A DNA stretch of 64,000 nucleotides from Simiduia agarivorans SA1 = DSM 21679 (GTDB lineage: Bacteria > Pseudomonadota > Gammaproteobacteria > Pseudomonadales > Cellvibrionaceae): assembly GCF_000305785.2 (NCBI RefSeq), contig NC_018868.3:3828270-3892269 (forward strand). The letters are read 5' to 3'. Position numbers and translations under genes: made by a program. The notes beneath the pieces were generated by a model. That model was not told the DNA's origin. It saw only the letters and a list, made by a program, of their open reading frames with translations, and did no database searches. Shown one piece after another: positions 8,367-18,212 of this stretch (position 1 is its first letter; every line of letters starts with the position of its first letter).

Positions 8367-10139
8367 ATGCAACCAAACACAGCACAATTGATGCAGGCGC
8401 TGGGTGCGAAGCGGTATCAGTATGTAAAAGATGCCATTGAAGCTCAGGGGTCGCCTGAAGCCGCAGATGCCTGCCATCTGATGGCCTTGGCTTGTGATGG
8501 CCTCGGGCAAAAGCAGCTGGCGTACAAATACTTTGTGCTTGCGTATGAGCGATCAGGTGCGCATCCGTTAATTGCGCGAAACTTCGCCAGATTTTTGTTC
8601 GCCGCTAAGGACTACCGTGCAGCGCTCAAAGTATTCCAGTATCTTCACGCGCACGGTGAAAACGGTACCGTGTTATCCGTTGCGCGTTGTTTGCAGGCGT
8701 TAAAGGACCGGTCGGGTCTGAGCGAATGGGTGGCTGCACATCATAACGCGTTAGTTTCTGATTATAGCGGCGCGATGTTTTTGGGCGGGTATTATCGCGG
8801 GCGGGATGAGCTGCTGAAGGCAGAGCAGTGCTATCTGCAGGCATTGGCTTTGTCGCCTGGTAAATCCAAAGGTCTGACACAGGTTTGTTTGTCTTCCGTG
8901 CTGAGGCTGCAGGGTAAGTCGGCGCGGGCATTGGCAGTTGTTGACGATTGCGAGTTTGATCAGGAGTCTCCAGAGCACCTTGATTGTAAGGCTGGCGCGC
9001 TTATCGATCTTGGCAGGGTGGATGAAGGGTTAGCGTTATTTCGACGTCTGGTTGAACAATACCCGAATTACGTTGCTGGTTATTCGGGTTATGCGCACGC
9101 GTTGTGGGAATACTGCGATGAGGTGTCAGCGGTTAAAGATACCATCGCCCGGCTGGGCAACGACTCGTCTCCAGATGTTGTGATGGCGAAGGCGGGTTTT
9201 TTTATCGAGGCCAAAGATTACGCCTTGGCGCTCGACACTCTGGATTGCGAGGCCTGTGACGATTTACCGGTTGCCCATGCCCTGCGCGCGAATATTCATC
9301 ACTTACAGAAAGATTACCGCGTGGCCCGGAGCTGGTACGAAACGGCATTCCAGCAGTTTCAATATCAGGATCCGGATTTTATCAATGCCTATTGCCGGCA
9401 CCTGATTGAGTGTTCGGACATAGAGCTGGCAGAGCGTCACTTGGTAGCATTGCGCCAGCATTTTCCGCTACACCAGGAAACCATTGCGAATTTAAGCGTT
9501 TGTTGGCGCTTAATGGGGGATGAAAGAGAGTTTTTATATTGCGACTACGACCGGTTTGTCAGGGAATACCCGATTTGGGGTGACGAGGATGCAGAGCAGA
9601 TCTGCCTGTTGAGTGATCTGCTTGGCGGCTTGCACAAAGCGCATCGAGAACCCCTCAGGCAGAGTTTGCGGCATGGTTCGCAAACTCCGGGGATGCTGTT
9701 TGGCCGGGATGAGCCCATATTGCAGCAGCTGCAGTCGAAAATAATGGCAGCCGTCAGCGCTCATTCTCAGTATCTTGCGACGGTTGTGGACCAAAGCCAC
9801 CCATTGTTTCGTCACGGGCAGGACATTCGGTTCGTCAGCTCCTGGTCAGTCAAATTAAAGCCTGGTGGCGCTCATGTTAATCATATTCATCCCAAAGGTT
9901 GGCTGAGTTCCGCGTTTTATATCGCGTTACCGTCCGAGTCGGAAAAAGCCGCCGGCGGTGGTTGTATTCAGTTTGGCCAGCCACCGGAAGTTCTCGGTTT
10001 GAATTTGCCACCGCGCCGTGTCATTCAGCCTAACGTGGGCAATCTGGTGCTGTTTCCTTCCTACATGTGGCACGGTACTACGCCCTTTTATGACGCAGAG
10101 CAGCGCATGACGGTTGCATTCGACGTGCAGGCAGACTAG
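8367..10139 (+). CDS. TPR-repeat protein with C-terminal 2OG-Fe(II) oxygenase domain (2OG-FeII_Oxy_5-like)
   Basis: The 590-residue product is cytoplasmic, as no signal peptide is seen. Residues 1-440 are mainly helical TPR-type repeats (AEQCYLQALALSPGKSKGL and others). Residues about 470-590 are a second type of 2OG oxygenase domain: HVNHIHPKGWLSSAFYI (His503, His506, His508), then LVLFPSYMWHGTTPF (His569) and Arg580. The ATG at 8367 follows GGTGAGGAG; an upstream in-frame ATG at 8313 overlaps the previous gene and is less likely. Related TPR-2OG proteins are often found near TonB-dependent receptors in proteobacteria, which matches the neighbours here. The substrate is unknown; the TPR part probably recruits it. 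Confidence 0.83.
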   Translation: MQPNTAQLMQALGAKRYQYVKDAIEAQGSPEAADACHLMALACDGLGQKQLAYKYFVLAYERSGAHPLIARNFARFLFAAKDYRAALKVFQYLHAHGENGTVLSVARCLQALKDRSGLSEWVAAHHNALVSDYSGAMFLGGYYRGRDELLKAEQCYLQALALSPGKSKGLTQVCLSSVLRLQGKSARALAVVDDCEFDQESPEHLDCKAGALIDLGRVDEGLALFRRLVEQYPNYVAGYSGYAHALWEYCDEVSAVKDTIARLGNDSSPDVVMAKAGFFIEAKDYALALDTLDCEACDDLPVAHALRANIHHLQKDYRVARSWYETAFQQFQYQDPDFINAYCRHLIECSDIELAERHLVALRQHFPLHQETIANLSVCWRLMGDEREFLYCDYDRFVREYPIWGDEDAEQICLLSDLLGGLHKAHREPLRQSLRHGSQTPGMLFGRDEPILQQLQSKIMAAVSAHSQYLATVVDQSHPLFRHGQDIRFVSSWSVKLKPGGAHVNHIHPKGWLSSAFYIALPSESEKAAGGGCIQFGQPPEVLGLNLPPRRVIQPNVGNLVLFPSYMWHGTTPFYDAEQRMTVAFDVQAD

Positions 10140-10551
10140 TAGCGGTAGATTCCGCCGCTCATTTTTCAGCGCAGCGCGAGGCCCATGCCGCTTTATCCGA
10201 TACTGCTTCGGCTGCGTCTGTTTGCGTTCTCCTATTGCCGATCTCCAGACGTTACATTTTCTGGTGAGATTCACTGGCGCCGAGCCGGCGCTGGTTCTGT
10301 TCCTGCCGCTTACATGTTCTGAGAGCCTTTCGTTGTGGACGCTGCTTCCGTACTTTGCCTGATCATGGGCTCATAATCTGCACGAGTGGTTATTGTGAAT
10401 AAAGGGCAGTGCCGGTTGCGGAATGGTTCGCTGCCATTAATCGGCCGACGTGATGCGTTTGCCGTTTGCTTTGAGTGGATGATAAATCAGGATTTTTATT
10501 CGGGCCCGGAAAATCCAAAGGCCGCTGAAGAAGATTACAAACAGTGCAGAC
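10140..10551. other. Intergenic stretch between convergent units, no gene seen
   Basis: About 410 bp lie between the end of the oxygenase operon and the terminator of the TonB receptor. The short frames here have no ribosome binding sites or recognisable motifs. Just after the oxygenase stop is a weak hairpin (AGCGG ... CCGCT then CATTTTT) that could end the plus-strand transcript. Confidence 0.5.
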
Positions 10552-10583
10552 AAAAAAATAGCGGGCCGAGGCCCGCTATTTTG
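10552..10583 (-). terminator. Intrinsic terminator of the TonB receptor gene
   Basis: The inverted repeat AATAGCGGGCC / GGCCCGCTATT has a 2-base centre and, on the minus strand, a run of T residues follows. It lies just after the receptor stop codon. Confidence 0.88.
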
Positions 10584-10595
10584 GTTCAAGCTCTA

Positions 10596-13592
10596 TTAGA
10601 ACTTGATTTTAGCGCTTGCGAAGACGTAACGACCCAGCTGGTCGTAACCACCTGGCGCGTTAGCATTCAGGCTCAGAGTAGAACCAACCATTGGTGGCTC
10701 TTTGTCCAGAATGTTGTTCACGCCAACGGTCAGACCGAGGTGCTCGTTAATGTCCGCAGTTGCAGTCAGGTCAAAGTAGTGAACGCCTGCAACCTTGCCG
10801 CCTTTGCCAACCAGGATCTGGTCGGTAGTGCCCGCAGTACCATCGGTGTTTTCATAGTCCATTTCACCGTTGTAGCGCCAGCGCAGAGACACGCTGTACC
10901 AGTCGCGGTTATAGCTTGCGCGAGCAGTGTGGCGCCAGGTTGGCATCTGGCAAGAAATGTTGATGGTGCCTACACAGTCGTAGGTTGCGTCAGGGTTAAT
11001 ACCTGGCAGAGGCTCAACTTCGCTCTTCAGGTTGTAGCCGCCGATGATGGAGTAGTTCATGAAACCACCCAACAGATCGTGCTGGTACTGAGCCTGAACG
11101 TCGAAACCTTGACGGGTCAGGTTACCGAAGTTAGCAGTCAGGTTTTCAACATAGCCGGAAGAGGCTGGGTCGGAACCTACCCACAGGTCGCCAGAGGCGC
11201 TACGGTTTACCTTGCCACACAGGAACGGATCGCCAGTGGTCGCACAGAAATTCAGAATGGTGCTGGCGCCGATGGTGCCAATACGGTCTGCGATTTCAAT
11301 GTTGTAGTAGTCCAGGCTGATCTGCAGATCGTCGATAGGAGTCGCCACTACACCCAGGGTGTAAGTGTCGGCTTCTTCTGGATCCAGGTCTGGGTTACCA
11401 CCTGCGAACTGGTTGTACTGGGCAGCAGGGCTCTCAGAGATGGTGCCGTACTGGCCGGCGCTCACACCGGTGTTAGCACACTGTGCTGCAGTCAGCTCTG
11501 GATCTTCACCAGCACATGGGTCGTCGCCGCCCCACAGACCAATGCTCTGGTCGCTGAACAGTTCGCTGATTGATGGACCACGGATCGCGTGGTTGAAACC
11601 ACCGCGGAAGCGGAACATGTCTGTTACCTGAGCGGAGAAGCCCAGCTTGTATGAGCTTACGCCACCGGAAGTGGAGTAATCAGAGTAACGATAGCCCAGG
11701 TCGAAAGACAGGTTCTGCAGAGGACCATCGGTTTCCAGTACCGGAATGATGGATTCGAAGAACAGTTCTTTTACGCTGTAGCCGCCGCTGATTGGTGCAC
11801 GCGGGCCACCCAGACCGGTGAAGTTACCTTCAGCCATGTTGGTGTCGGAGATTACAGTGTAATCCTCGTCGCGGTGTTCAAAACCAGCTACCAGAGAGAT
11901 GGCGTCCTGTGCGGAAGGCACGGTCACACCGATGTCACCGGTAATGTAGGCACTGAATACCTTCAGCGAGGTGGCACCCGTACGGATACCTACACCGCCC
12001 ATGGCAGCAGCTGCGTCTGGGTCAATACCGTTAACGTTGTAGTTCCATACGTCGTAGTTCTGACAGCCAGCGAAAGAGCCAGCAGGGCAGCCCAGCAACG
12101 CCTGACCTACGCGGTCAGTGATGAAGTCGTTACGGTTTGATTCGCTGGACGCGGTACGGCCATACAGGTAGGAAACGTCGTAGCTCCAGGTGTCATTAAT
12201 GTCACCTTCCATACCGGTTACGATACGGAATGAGGAGCTCTCGATGTCGGATACACGTGGGCCGCCTTCAACGTTACGCTTACCAACGAAGAAGTCCAGA
12301 GTCTGCGACGGGTCGATGTAACCGGTCACGGTCTGAGTAGTACCGGTAGCGTCGGTGTACTTAACGTCACCGTGGGTAGCGAAGGTGCTGCAGTAGTCAG
12401 ACAGCAGCGGGTCGGTACAATCCAGGGTCAGGGTGTTGGCGAAGAAAGTACCAGACTCTGCAATCTGAACAGAGGTGTTGGTGTTCGCAAACATGGTTTC
12501 TACGTAGGGTTTGAAATTGTCATTGATTTCAAACGACATCGAACCACCCATGGTGTAACGCTCGTCAGGGCGCTGGTAGTGGTTGATGGGCGCGTAGTTG
12601 TATGCAGGGCTGAAACCGTCGGTCCAGGCGTTGCTGCCGTTTTTGTGGGCGAAGTTGGAAACAATCACCTGGCCATCTGGAATGTAAGTACCAGGGTTAT
12701 TTTCGTCTTCGATGTAGTTGATGATTGGGTTGCCGCCGGCGTCCATCACAGAGTAGTCGGTGATGAAGTTAGGGTTGATGGCGGTACCAGAACCACCACA
12801 GGCAGTACCAGCAGCATTCAGGGCACAGGAAGAGTAGTCACGCGCACCTTGGCGCAGCTCTTCGTTCTTACGCCAGGTAACATAGCCCATTGCATGGCCT
12901 TTACCGTCGGCGAAAGAGGAGCCCAGGGCCAGCTCGATGTTGTTGGACTTGCCATCGAAGCCAGAGCTACCTGTGGGGTAGTCGAAGCCGCGGGCGTCCA
13001 TCAGGCCTTGGATGTAGTCGTTGTCGTTGTTGTGCTGGTAAGCAGAGGTACCCAGGTTCAGGCTCACACCTTCGAAGTCAGTGTCGAGAATGAAGTTCAC
13101 AACACCGGCCATAGCGTCAGAGCCGTATACCGCAGATGCACCACCGGTCAGAACTTCAACGCGCTTAACCAGCGCAGCTGGGATCTGGTTCAGGTCGCGC
13201 GCTTCACTGCGGATACCACCGGGCTGGAGACGGTGACCGTTTACCAGTACCAGAGTACGCTGAGAACCCAGACCACGCAGGTCAGCGGTAGCGTAACCAA
13301 CGGTTGGGTTAACAGTGAATGAGTCGAATGCAGGAGAGAGCTGAGGCAGAGTGTTCAGCAGGTCTTCTACACGAGTAGTACCAGAAAGCTGGAACTCTTC
13401 CTGTGCAACGCTTGCAACGGGGCTGGATGCAACCAGGTTGGCGTCCTTGATACGGGTACCCGTAACAACAACTTCTTCCAGCGCGTCCAGGCCGTCTTGT
13501 GCAGCAACGGGCATTGCAGCCAGTGCAGCGGCACCAGCGGCACCGATTGCAGCCAGCTTGATCGCTGTAGCTAGTTTAGTGCGTTTAACCAT
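10596..13592 (-). CDS. TonB-dependent outer-membrane receptor (no STN domain)
   Basis: The 998-residue protein has a signal peptide (residues 1-31, ending MPVAAQ), a TonB box (LEEVVVTG, about 38-45), a plug domain (DLRGLGSQRTLVLVNG, then RVEVLTGGASAVYGSDAMAGVVN) and a large 22-strand-type barrel ending in aromatic KIKF. It belongs to the large receptors with QRTLVLVNGHR plugs common in marine and carbohydrate- or peptide-using proteobacteria. The substrate is unknown. GAGGAAG precedes the ATG. Cysteine-bearing extracellular loops (CSCALN-like segments, CAGEDPELTAAQC) may form disulfides. It lies 141 bp downstream of the STN-bearing receptor and may be a second importer under the same regulon. 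A strong terminator follows it. Confidence 0.93.
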   Translation of the reverse strand: MVKRTKLATAIKLAAIGAAGAAALAAMPVAAQDGLDALEEVVVTGTRIKDANLVASSPVASVAQEEFQLSGTTRVEDLLNTLPQLSPAFDSFTVNPTVGYATADLRGLGSQRTLVLVNGHRLQPGGIRSEARDLNQIPAALVKRVEVLTGGASAVYGSDAMAGVVNFILDTDFEGVSLNLGTSAYQHNNDNDYIQGLMDARGFDYPTGSSGFDGKSNNIELALGSSFADGKGHAMGYVTWRKNEELRQGARDYSSCALNAAGTACGGSGTAINPNFITDYSVMDAGGNPIINYIEDENNPGTYIPDGQVIVSNFAHKNGSNAWTDGFSPAYNYAPINHYQRPDERYTMGGSMSFEINDNFKPYVETMFANTNTSVQIAESGTFFANTLTLDCTDPLLSDYCSTFATHGDVKYTDATGTTQTVTGYIDPSQTLDFFVGKRNVEGGPRVSDIESSSFRIVTGMEGDINDTWSYDVSYLYGRTASSESNRNDFITDRVGQALLGCPAGSFAGCQNYDVWNYNVNGIDPDAAAAMGGVGIRTGATSLKVFSAYITGDIGVTVPSAQDAISLVAGFEHRDEDYTVISDTNMAEGNFTGLGGPRAPISGGYSVKELFFESIIPVLETDGPLQNLSFDLGYRYSDYSTSGGVSSYKLGFSAQVTDMFRFRGGFNHAIRGPSISELFSDQSIGLWGGDDPCAGEDPELTAAQCANTGVSAGQYGTISESPAAQYNQFAGGNPDLDPEEADTYTLGVVATPIDDLQISLDYYNIEIADRIGTIGASTILNFCATTGDPFLCGKVNRSASGDLWVGSDPASSGYVENLTANFGNLTRQGFDVQAQYQHDLLGGFMNYSIIGGYNLKSEVEPLPGINPDATYDCVGTINISCQMPTWRHTARASYNRDWYSVSLRWRYNGEMDYENTDGTAGTTDQILVGKGGKVAGVHYFDLTATADINEHLGLTVGVNNILDKEPPMVGSTLSLNANAPGGYDQLGRYVFASAKIKF

Positions 13593-13733
13593 TATGGCTT
13601 CCTCATATATATGTTCTTATTTGGGGCAAAAACGCCGGGGCAATTCCTGCCACAGCCCATATGACGAAGCGTATTGGGGGCCCCTCAATAATTTTTTGCC
13701 ATAAAACGAAACTTATTTAAGGCGGCCAGAGGG

Positions 13734-16706
13734 TCAGAACTTGAGGCTCAGTCGACCGTACCAAAAGCGGCCTCTGAGGTCGTAAGTGCGGGGATCGGTG
13801 TTGTCGTTGAAGGCGGATGCAACAAAGGGGGCTGGCTTGTCCAGCAGGTTGTCGGCACCCAGAGTAATACGCAGCCCCTTCTGGATAGCCAGGAGATAGT
13901 TGAACTGGATGTCGTGGGTAATCCAGCTACTCACCTCCCGTGGAATGTCTGACTTCGGCAGCGTTTCGTCCAGCGGGCTTATGTAGTTGATGGTGTAGTG
14001 CAGATCCAGCCCTTCCTGTTGCCAGTGAAAACCGGTATTGGCCTTCCATTGGGGTAAGGCGCCCCGGCCTTCGCTGGCGGCATCGCGGAAGCTGCCGGCC
14101 AGCTCTGTAGCGTCTGAGGTAGGGGATTGCTGATCTTTGTAGCTCATCAGGTGAGCCGCATTGAGTGAGATGCTGGCCAGCCCTTCATCAATGAGGTGCT
14201 GGTATTTGATGGTCATATCCACGCCGTTCAACGAGCGTTTGCCGATGTTGACGTATTTTGCGTCAATGCGCTCGATATCGCCGTCGCCATTGCGGATCAC
14301 GCGGTCGGCCAGTTCGCCGGTGCTGGCATTGTGATTGACGATGTATTGGGCGGAGGCATCGACCACGTTGCGTTGGTCAATCCAGAAAATATCGGAGCTG
14401 GCGCTGAGCCCGGGCAGTTCATTAGGGGACCAGAATATACCCAGGGTCCGGTTGGTGGATTGCTCGGGTTTCAGATCGCGCGAGCCGCCGAATAACGTCA
14501 GGAACTGATTCCGGGTGGGGTCGCTGGCCTGTGAGCAGCCCGGCAGGACGCCGACATTGGCCGGTATGGCACAGGGGTCGTCGATGAATTGCTGTGATTG
14601 CTGACCTCCCAGGTGGACCTCGTGCAGGCTTGGAGCCCTGAATCCCCGGGAGACAGTGCCTCTCAGAGTAAGCCCGCGGATTGGCTCGTATTGCAGGCCG
14701 AGCTTGGGCGTGGCGGCCGCACCGAAGTCGCTGTAGTGGGAGGCCCGTCCCGCGAGATCCAGATTCAGGGTTTTTGCCCAGGGTTGGTCTGCGAGTAGCG
14801 GAATGTGGAGTTCGGCAAACATTTCGGCTATGCGGCGTTCGCCCTTGGTGGCACCGGTTGCGCTGCCGCCAATCAGGAAATCGTCGATGGCAACCGGCGA
14901 AGGGTTGCTTTCAGTGGATTCAAACCGCAGTTCGAAGCCGCTGGCCACCAGCCAGTCGCCCTGGCGGGTTTCGAGCAGGGTGGTATCCATGGAAAAGGAG
15001 CCGCCAATCAGCTGGCTGAAACCGCGGGTGCTGCTCTCGCTGGCGATATAGTCGGACATCGCCGGCGTTATTGCGCCTGGCCCGCCGAACAGATTCAGGG
15101 CAACGCACTCCCCCGTGCATTCGTCGTTGGGCCCCAGTGCATTCCGAAGGCGGGCGCCGCTGGCAAGGCCGGTATAGTGGAGGTTTGCGTCGGTGCGGGA
15201 CCAGAATTGGTTGAATTGCCAGCGCACCAGGTCATTGTCGCCTTCGAGCCCCCAATTCAGCCGATAAGCGTCAGAGCGATAGGTCTGCACCCGGTTGCCC
15301 AGTGCCAACAAACGCACGCGGGCGTCGTCAATGGTTGCGCCAAACGGGTTGTATGCCTGTGTGGCGTCAATGGTCAGCGGCTGATCTTCGAAACGGGTGA
15401 ACAGTGGCGTGGGGGCCAGGGTGATGACGGCTTTGGTGCCGGTATAGGACAGATCGGCAAAGGCACTCACCGTGTGGTTGAATTCGTAGCGGCCGGAGCT
15501 GAACAGGCTCGATCGTTCGGACGGTGAAGTGGAGGAGGTGTAGGCCGCATAATCAAACAGATCTTCGGCATTGACCGGCCGGTAATCGTCTGGGCTGTTG
15601 CCCGGGCGGTTGTTGATGAGGGTTACGATGGTTTCGTCGGGCAGGCTGAACCGTCCATCCGGGGTAGCGGTGGAACGCAGGTCCACGCCGCCTTGATGGC
15701 GCCCGTCAGCACTGCGTGAGACGGCCCGGTCGCGGCTGAATATAGCGCCCTGTTTGAACAGCGATGCAGAAACCATGACCGAGGCATCTTCGCTTTGGTT
15801 GCCCCAGAGGAAATTGGTGGTAGAGGTGCGCAGGTCGTCGCGCGAAGTCTCGCCGTAGAACTGTTCCAGCTCCAGACCTTCGTAATTGGGTCTCAGGATA
15901 ATGTTGATCACACCGGCAATGGCGTCTGAGCCATAGACTGCGGAGGCGCCATCTTTGAGGATCTCAATCCGGTCTACGGCGTTGGGTGGAATGCTGTTCA
16001 GGTCTATGGCATCGCCGGCCATGCCCGAATAGGCGGTGCGCTGGCCATTGAGCAGCACCAATGTGTTGTTGGCCGGCAGGCCTCTCAGGGTCACCGTCGC
16101 CGTGCCGTCGCCTCCATTGCTGATGGCTGTCGACGTGCTGTTGCCGGCTACCGTCGGAATAAATTTAAGGAATTCTCCCAGAGTCTGGGCGCCGCTGGCC
16201 GCCAGTTCGGGGCCGGAAATCACGTCCACGGGTGATGCGCTTTGTGCGTAGCTTCGCCGTATTCTGCTGCCGGTCAGTCGCTGACCCACCACTGATACTT
16301 CTTCGAGGTTACGCGCATGAGTGGGGGGCGCAGCGCCGGTTGCTTGCTCCAGGGCCACAATGGCAATGACTTGCTTGTTGATGATTTTATAGGTGAGTCC
16401 TGACTCAGCCAGAAGCAAATCCAGTGCCGCCAGCGTCGACATCTGTCGGGGTTCCTGGCCTATGGCGCTGTAGCGTGCAGGCGTAGGGATGCCCGCGAGT
16501 AATCTGGAGGGGAATACAATACTCACGTCACTCTGGCGCCCGAGCTCAATCAGGCTTTCGGACAGGGGGCGGGCGGCCTCGGACATCACGGATCCGGCAG
16601 GCAGGGCGACCTGACTGTCCAGGGCCCCATAGGCCGCAGGCGCGATCAGGTACTGATTGGCGCATAAGCCGGCCAACCAGGCGGTATATTGCAGTGTTCT
16701 GCGCAT
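13734..16706 (-). CDS. TonB-dependent receptor with N-terminal STN signalling domain
   Basis: The 990-residue receptor has a signal peptide, then a secretin/TonB short N-terminal (STN) domain at about 44-118 (ARPLSESLIELGRQSDVSIVF, LDLLLAESGLTYKIINKQVI). A TonB box (LEEVSVVG, about 134-141), a plug (TLRGLPANNTLVLLNG, RIEILKDGASAVYGSDAIAGVIN) and a barrel ending in SLKF follow. STN domains let FecA-type receptors contact a FecR anti-sigma protein when ligand binds. The adjacent fecR-like and ECF sigma genes on the same strand support cell-surface signalling. The natural ligand is not evident; nothing specific for siderophores is seen. Confidence 0.92.
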   Translation of the reverse strand: MRRTLQYTAWLAGLCANQYLIAPAAYGALDSQVALPAGSVMSEAARPLSESLIELGRQSDVSIVFPSRLLAGIPTPARYSAIGQEPRQMSTLAALDLLLAESGLTYKIINKQVIAIVALEQATGAAPPTHARNLEEVSVVGQRLTGSRIRRSYAQSASPVDVISGPELAASGAQTLGEFLKFIPTVAGNSTSTAISNGGDGTATVTLRGLPANNTLVLLNGQRTAYSGMAGDAIDLNSIPPNAVDRIEILKDGASAVYGSDAIAGVINIILRPNYEGLELEQFYGETSRDDLRTSTTNFLWGNQSEDASVMVSASLFKQGAIFSRDRAVSRSADGRHQGGVDLRSTATPDGRFSLPDETIVTLINNRPGNSPDDYRPVNAEDLFDYAAYTSSTSPSERSSLFSSGRYEFNHTVSAFADLSYTGTKAVITLAPTPLFTRFEDQPLTIDATQAYNPFGATIDDARVRLLALGNRVQTYRSDAYRLNWGLEGDNDLVRWQFNQFWSRTDANLHYTGLASGARLRNALGPNDECTGECVALNLFGGPGAITPAMSDYIASESSTRGFSQLIGGSFSMDTTLLETRQGDWLVASGFELRFESTESNPSPVAIDDFLIGGSATGATKGERRIAEMFAELHIPLLADQPWAKTLNLDLAGRASHYSDFGAAATPKLGLQYEPIRGLTLRGTVSRGFRAPSLHEVHLGGQQSQQFIDDPCAIPANVGVLPGCSQASDPTRNQFLTLFGGSRDLKPEQSTNRTLGIFWSPNELPGLSASSDIFWIDQRNVVDASAQYIVNHNASTGELADRVIRNGDGDIERIDAKYVNIGKRSLNGVDMTIKYQHLIDEGLASISLNAAHLMSYKDQQSPTSDATELAGSFRDAASEGRGALPQWKANTGFHWQQEGLDLHYTINYISPLDETLPKSDIPREVSSWITHDIQFNYLLAIQKGLRITLGADNLLDKPAPFVASAFNDNTDPRTYDLRGRFWYGRLSLKF

Positions 16707-16815
16707 CTCTCTCGCTTGGGCAGCCTGGCTGCCTCGTTCAGTGCCTAGTGGACTGATTTTCTTATAGAAATAGCAAATCCCCGATCGGTGTCGGGGTTAT
16801 CAGAAAGGTTATAAC

Positions 16816-17838
16816 TTATTCGGCGGGGAGGTACAAGCGTGGCGAGAGGCCTGAGTCGTCGCGTGACAGGTTAAAGCTGGTTACCAGGCCATCCAGGGTG
16901 CTCTCTGGCGATTGCAGGCTGAAGGTGCCTGAGACCCGCAAGCTGCGCAACGACGGGTCGGATGCATCAACCGGGGTATGCAGGTAGCGGTTCAGCTGGT
17001 CGATCGCTTCGGTCAGGGGCTTGTTCTCAAGCACCAGCAGCTGGTTGCGCCATGCCAAAGCGCTACTGGCATTGGTGGCAATGACCTGGCTCAGACCGCG
17101 TTGATTGATCTGCAGTTTCTGGTCGGCTTTCACCAGTTTGTGCTCGGCTTTGATTTCCGGCTGGGTCTGGTGTTCTTTGACGCTGACAATACCTTCTACA
17201 ACGGTCACATCAATACTGTCTTCCTGTCGATTGACGGAAAACGCCGTACCGACCGCGGTCACTGTACCTTTATGAGTGTCAACCACAAAAGGTCGCTGGC
17301 GATTGGACGCAACTTTGAAAAAGGCTTCGCCCTGATCGAGGGTCAGTAGCCGCAGGTCGTCCCGGTATTCGATACGGATGCGTGAATTGGTATTGAGTTT
17401 CACGCTCGATCCATCGTTCAGGGCGATCTCGCGTTGTTCCCCTATGGTGGTAGCGTAATGTTCGCTGGCACCGGGCGCGGGCGCCAGATCCAATTGCAGT
17501 GCACCAAAAACCACCACCAGTAAGGCGCTGGCAACCGCGACAGCTTGCCAACGGAACCAGCTAAATGCGCCGACGTCGGAGGAACTGGATGCTGGTTGAA
17601 ATTGGCGCAATGTCGCTTGCGTCTGAGCGGAATAGGCGAGCGCACCGGCAACCTGCCAATCTTGCAGGGCGGCGTCGAAGGCTGCTTCATGGGCTTTTGA
17701 CTGGTTCAGCCAGCGTGAGAAGCGGCGTTGGGTCGCGTCAGATGCCGCAGGCGAACGCAGCTTGACCACCCATGCGGTAGCCTCGTCGTTGAGCTGTGAT
17801 GTGTATGCCTGAGACACGTCTAGTTTCCTGTTAAACAC
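16816..17838 (-). CDS. FecR-type anti-sigma factor
   Basis: This inner-membrane regulator has 340 residues. The N-terminal cytoplasmic FecR_N/DUF4880 part (LNDEATAWVVKLRSP, FSRWLNQSKAHEAAFD) should bind the sigma factor. One membrane helix lies at about 96-117. The periplasmic FecR domain (IGEQREIALNDGSSVKLN, LTLDQGEAFFKVA, VGTAFSVNR) and a C-terminal DUF4974-like domain (NKPLTEAIDQLNRYLHTPV) should contact the receptor STN domain. The start is GTG. It lies between the ECF sigma gene and the STN receptor, the standard order for this signalling type, but 374 bp separate it from the sigma gene. Confidence 0.92.
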   Translation of the reverse strand: MFNRKLDVSQAYTSQLNDEATAWVVKLRSPAASDATQRRFSRWLNQSKAHEAAFDAALQDWQVAGALAYSAQTQATLRQFQPASSSSDVGAFSWFRWQAVAVASALLVVVFGALQLDLAPAPGASEHYATTIGEQREIALNDGSSVKLNTNSRIRIEYRDDLRLLTLDQGEAFFKVASNRQRPFVVDTHKGTVTAVGTAFSVNRQEDSIDVTVVEGIVSVKEHQTQPEIKAEHKLVKADQKLQINQRGLSQVIATNASSALAWRNQLLVLENKPLTEAIDQLNRYLHTPVDASDPSLRSLRVSGTFSLQSPESTLDGLVTSFNLSRDDSGLSPRLYLPAE

Positions 17839-18212
17839 TTTGCGCTCTGTTATGGTGCAAGTTTTATTGCAGCAGCGCGGTCAATCGACTGTTAAAAATG
17901 ACGTTGAACCAGTAGTGGGTCATCGTTCCCGGCTCGACTAAAAGCCTCTATAAGTATCCTAGCCGCCTGCGATCATGTCAGCTGTTAACTGAGGCGTGTC
18001 GTCGCACTAAGGCTCCATTTGATCGCATAAGCTACTTAATTTGTGAATTTATTGCGTCTTTGCAATAAAAAACAACGTTTTGTGCTTCGTCAGCGGCGCG
18101 CGATGTTAGCACACTTGTCGCAAAAGTGGCACTTAAGTTGTGCGCTAGTTGATTATTTGACGAAGAGGGCTCGCAAGGGCGCAAAAAAAACTGCTAAAAA
18201 TCGGTTTTTTTT
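17839..18212 (-). promoter_or_regulatory. Intergenic region before fecR-like gene, with possible promoter
   Basis: The 374-bp AT-richer gap between the sigma gene and fecR is long for such a pair. On the minus strand an extended -10 (TGC TAACAT, 18103-18111) followed by a GC-rich CGCGCGCC is the best promoter candidate, leaving a leader of roughly 260 bases. A poly-T/poly-A tract at 18183-18216 after the sigma stop may end part of the sigma transcript. No small gene is convincing. Confidence 0.3.

Noticed and set aside
10386..13322. Long plus-strand frames of 395 and 316 codons
   Set aside because: They are antisense to the TonB receptor gene, whose domains are clear, and lack coding features.
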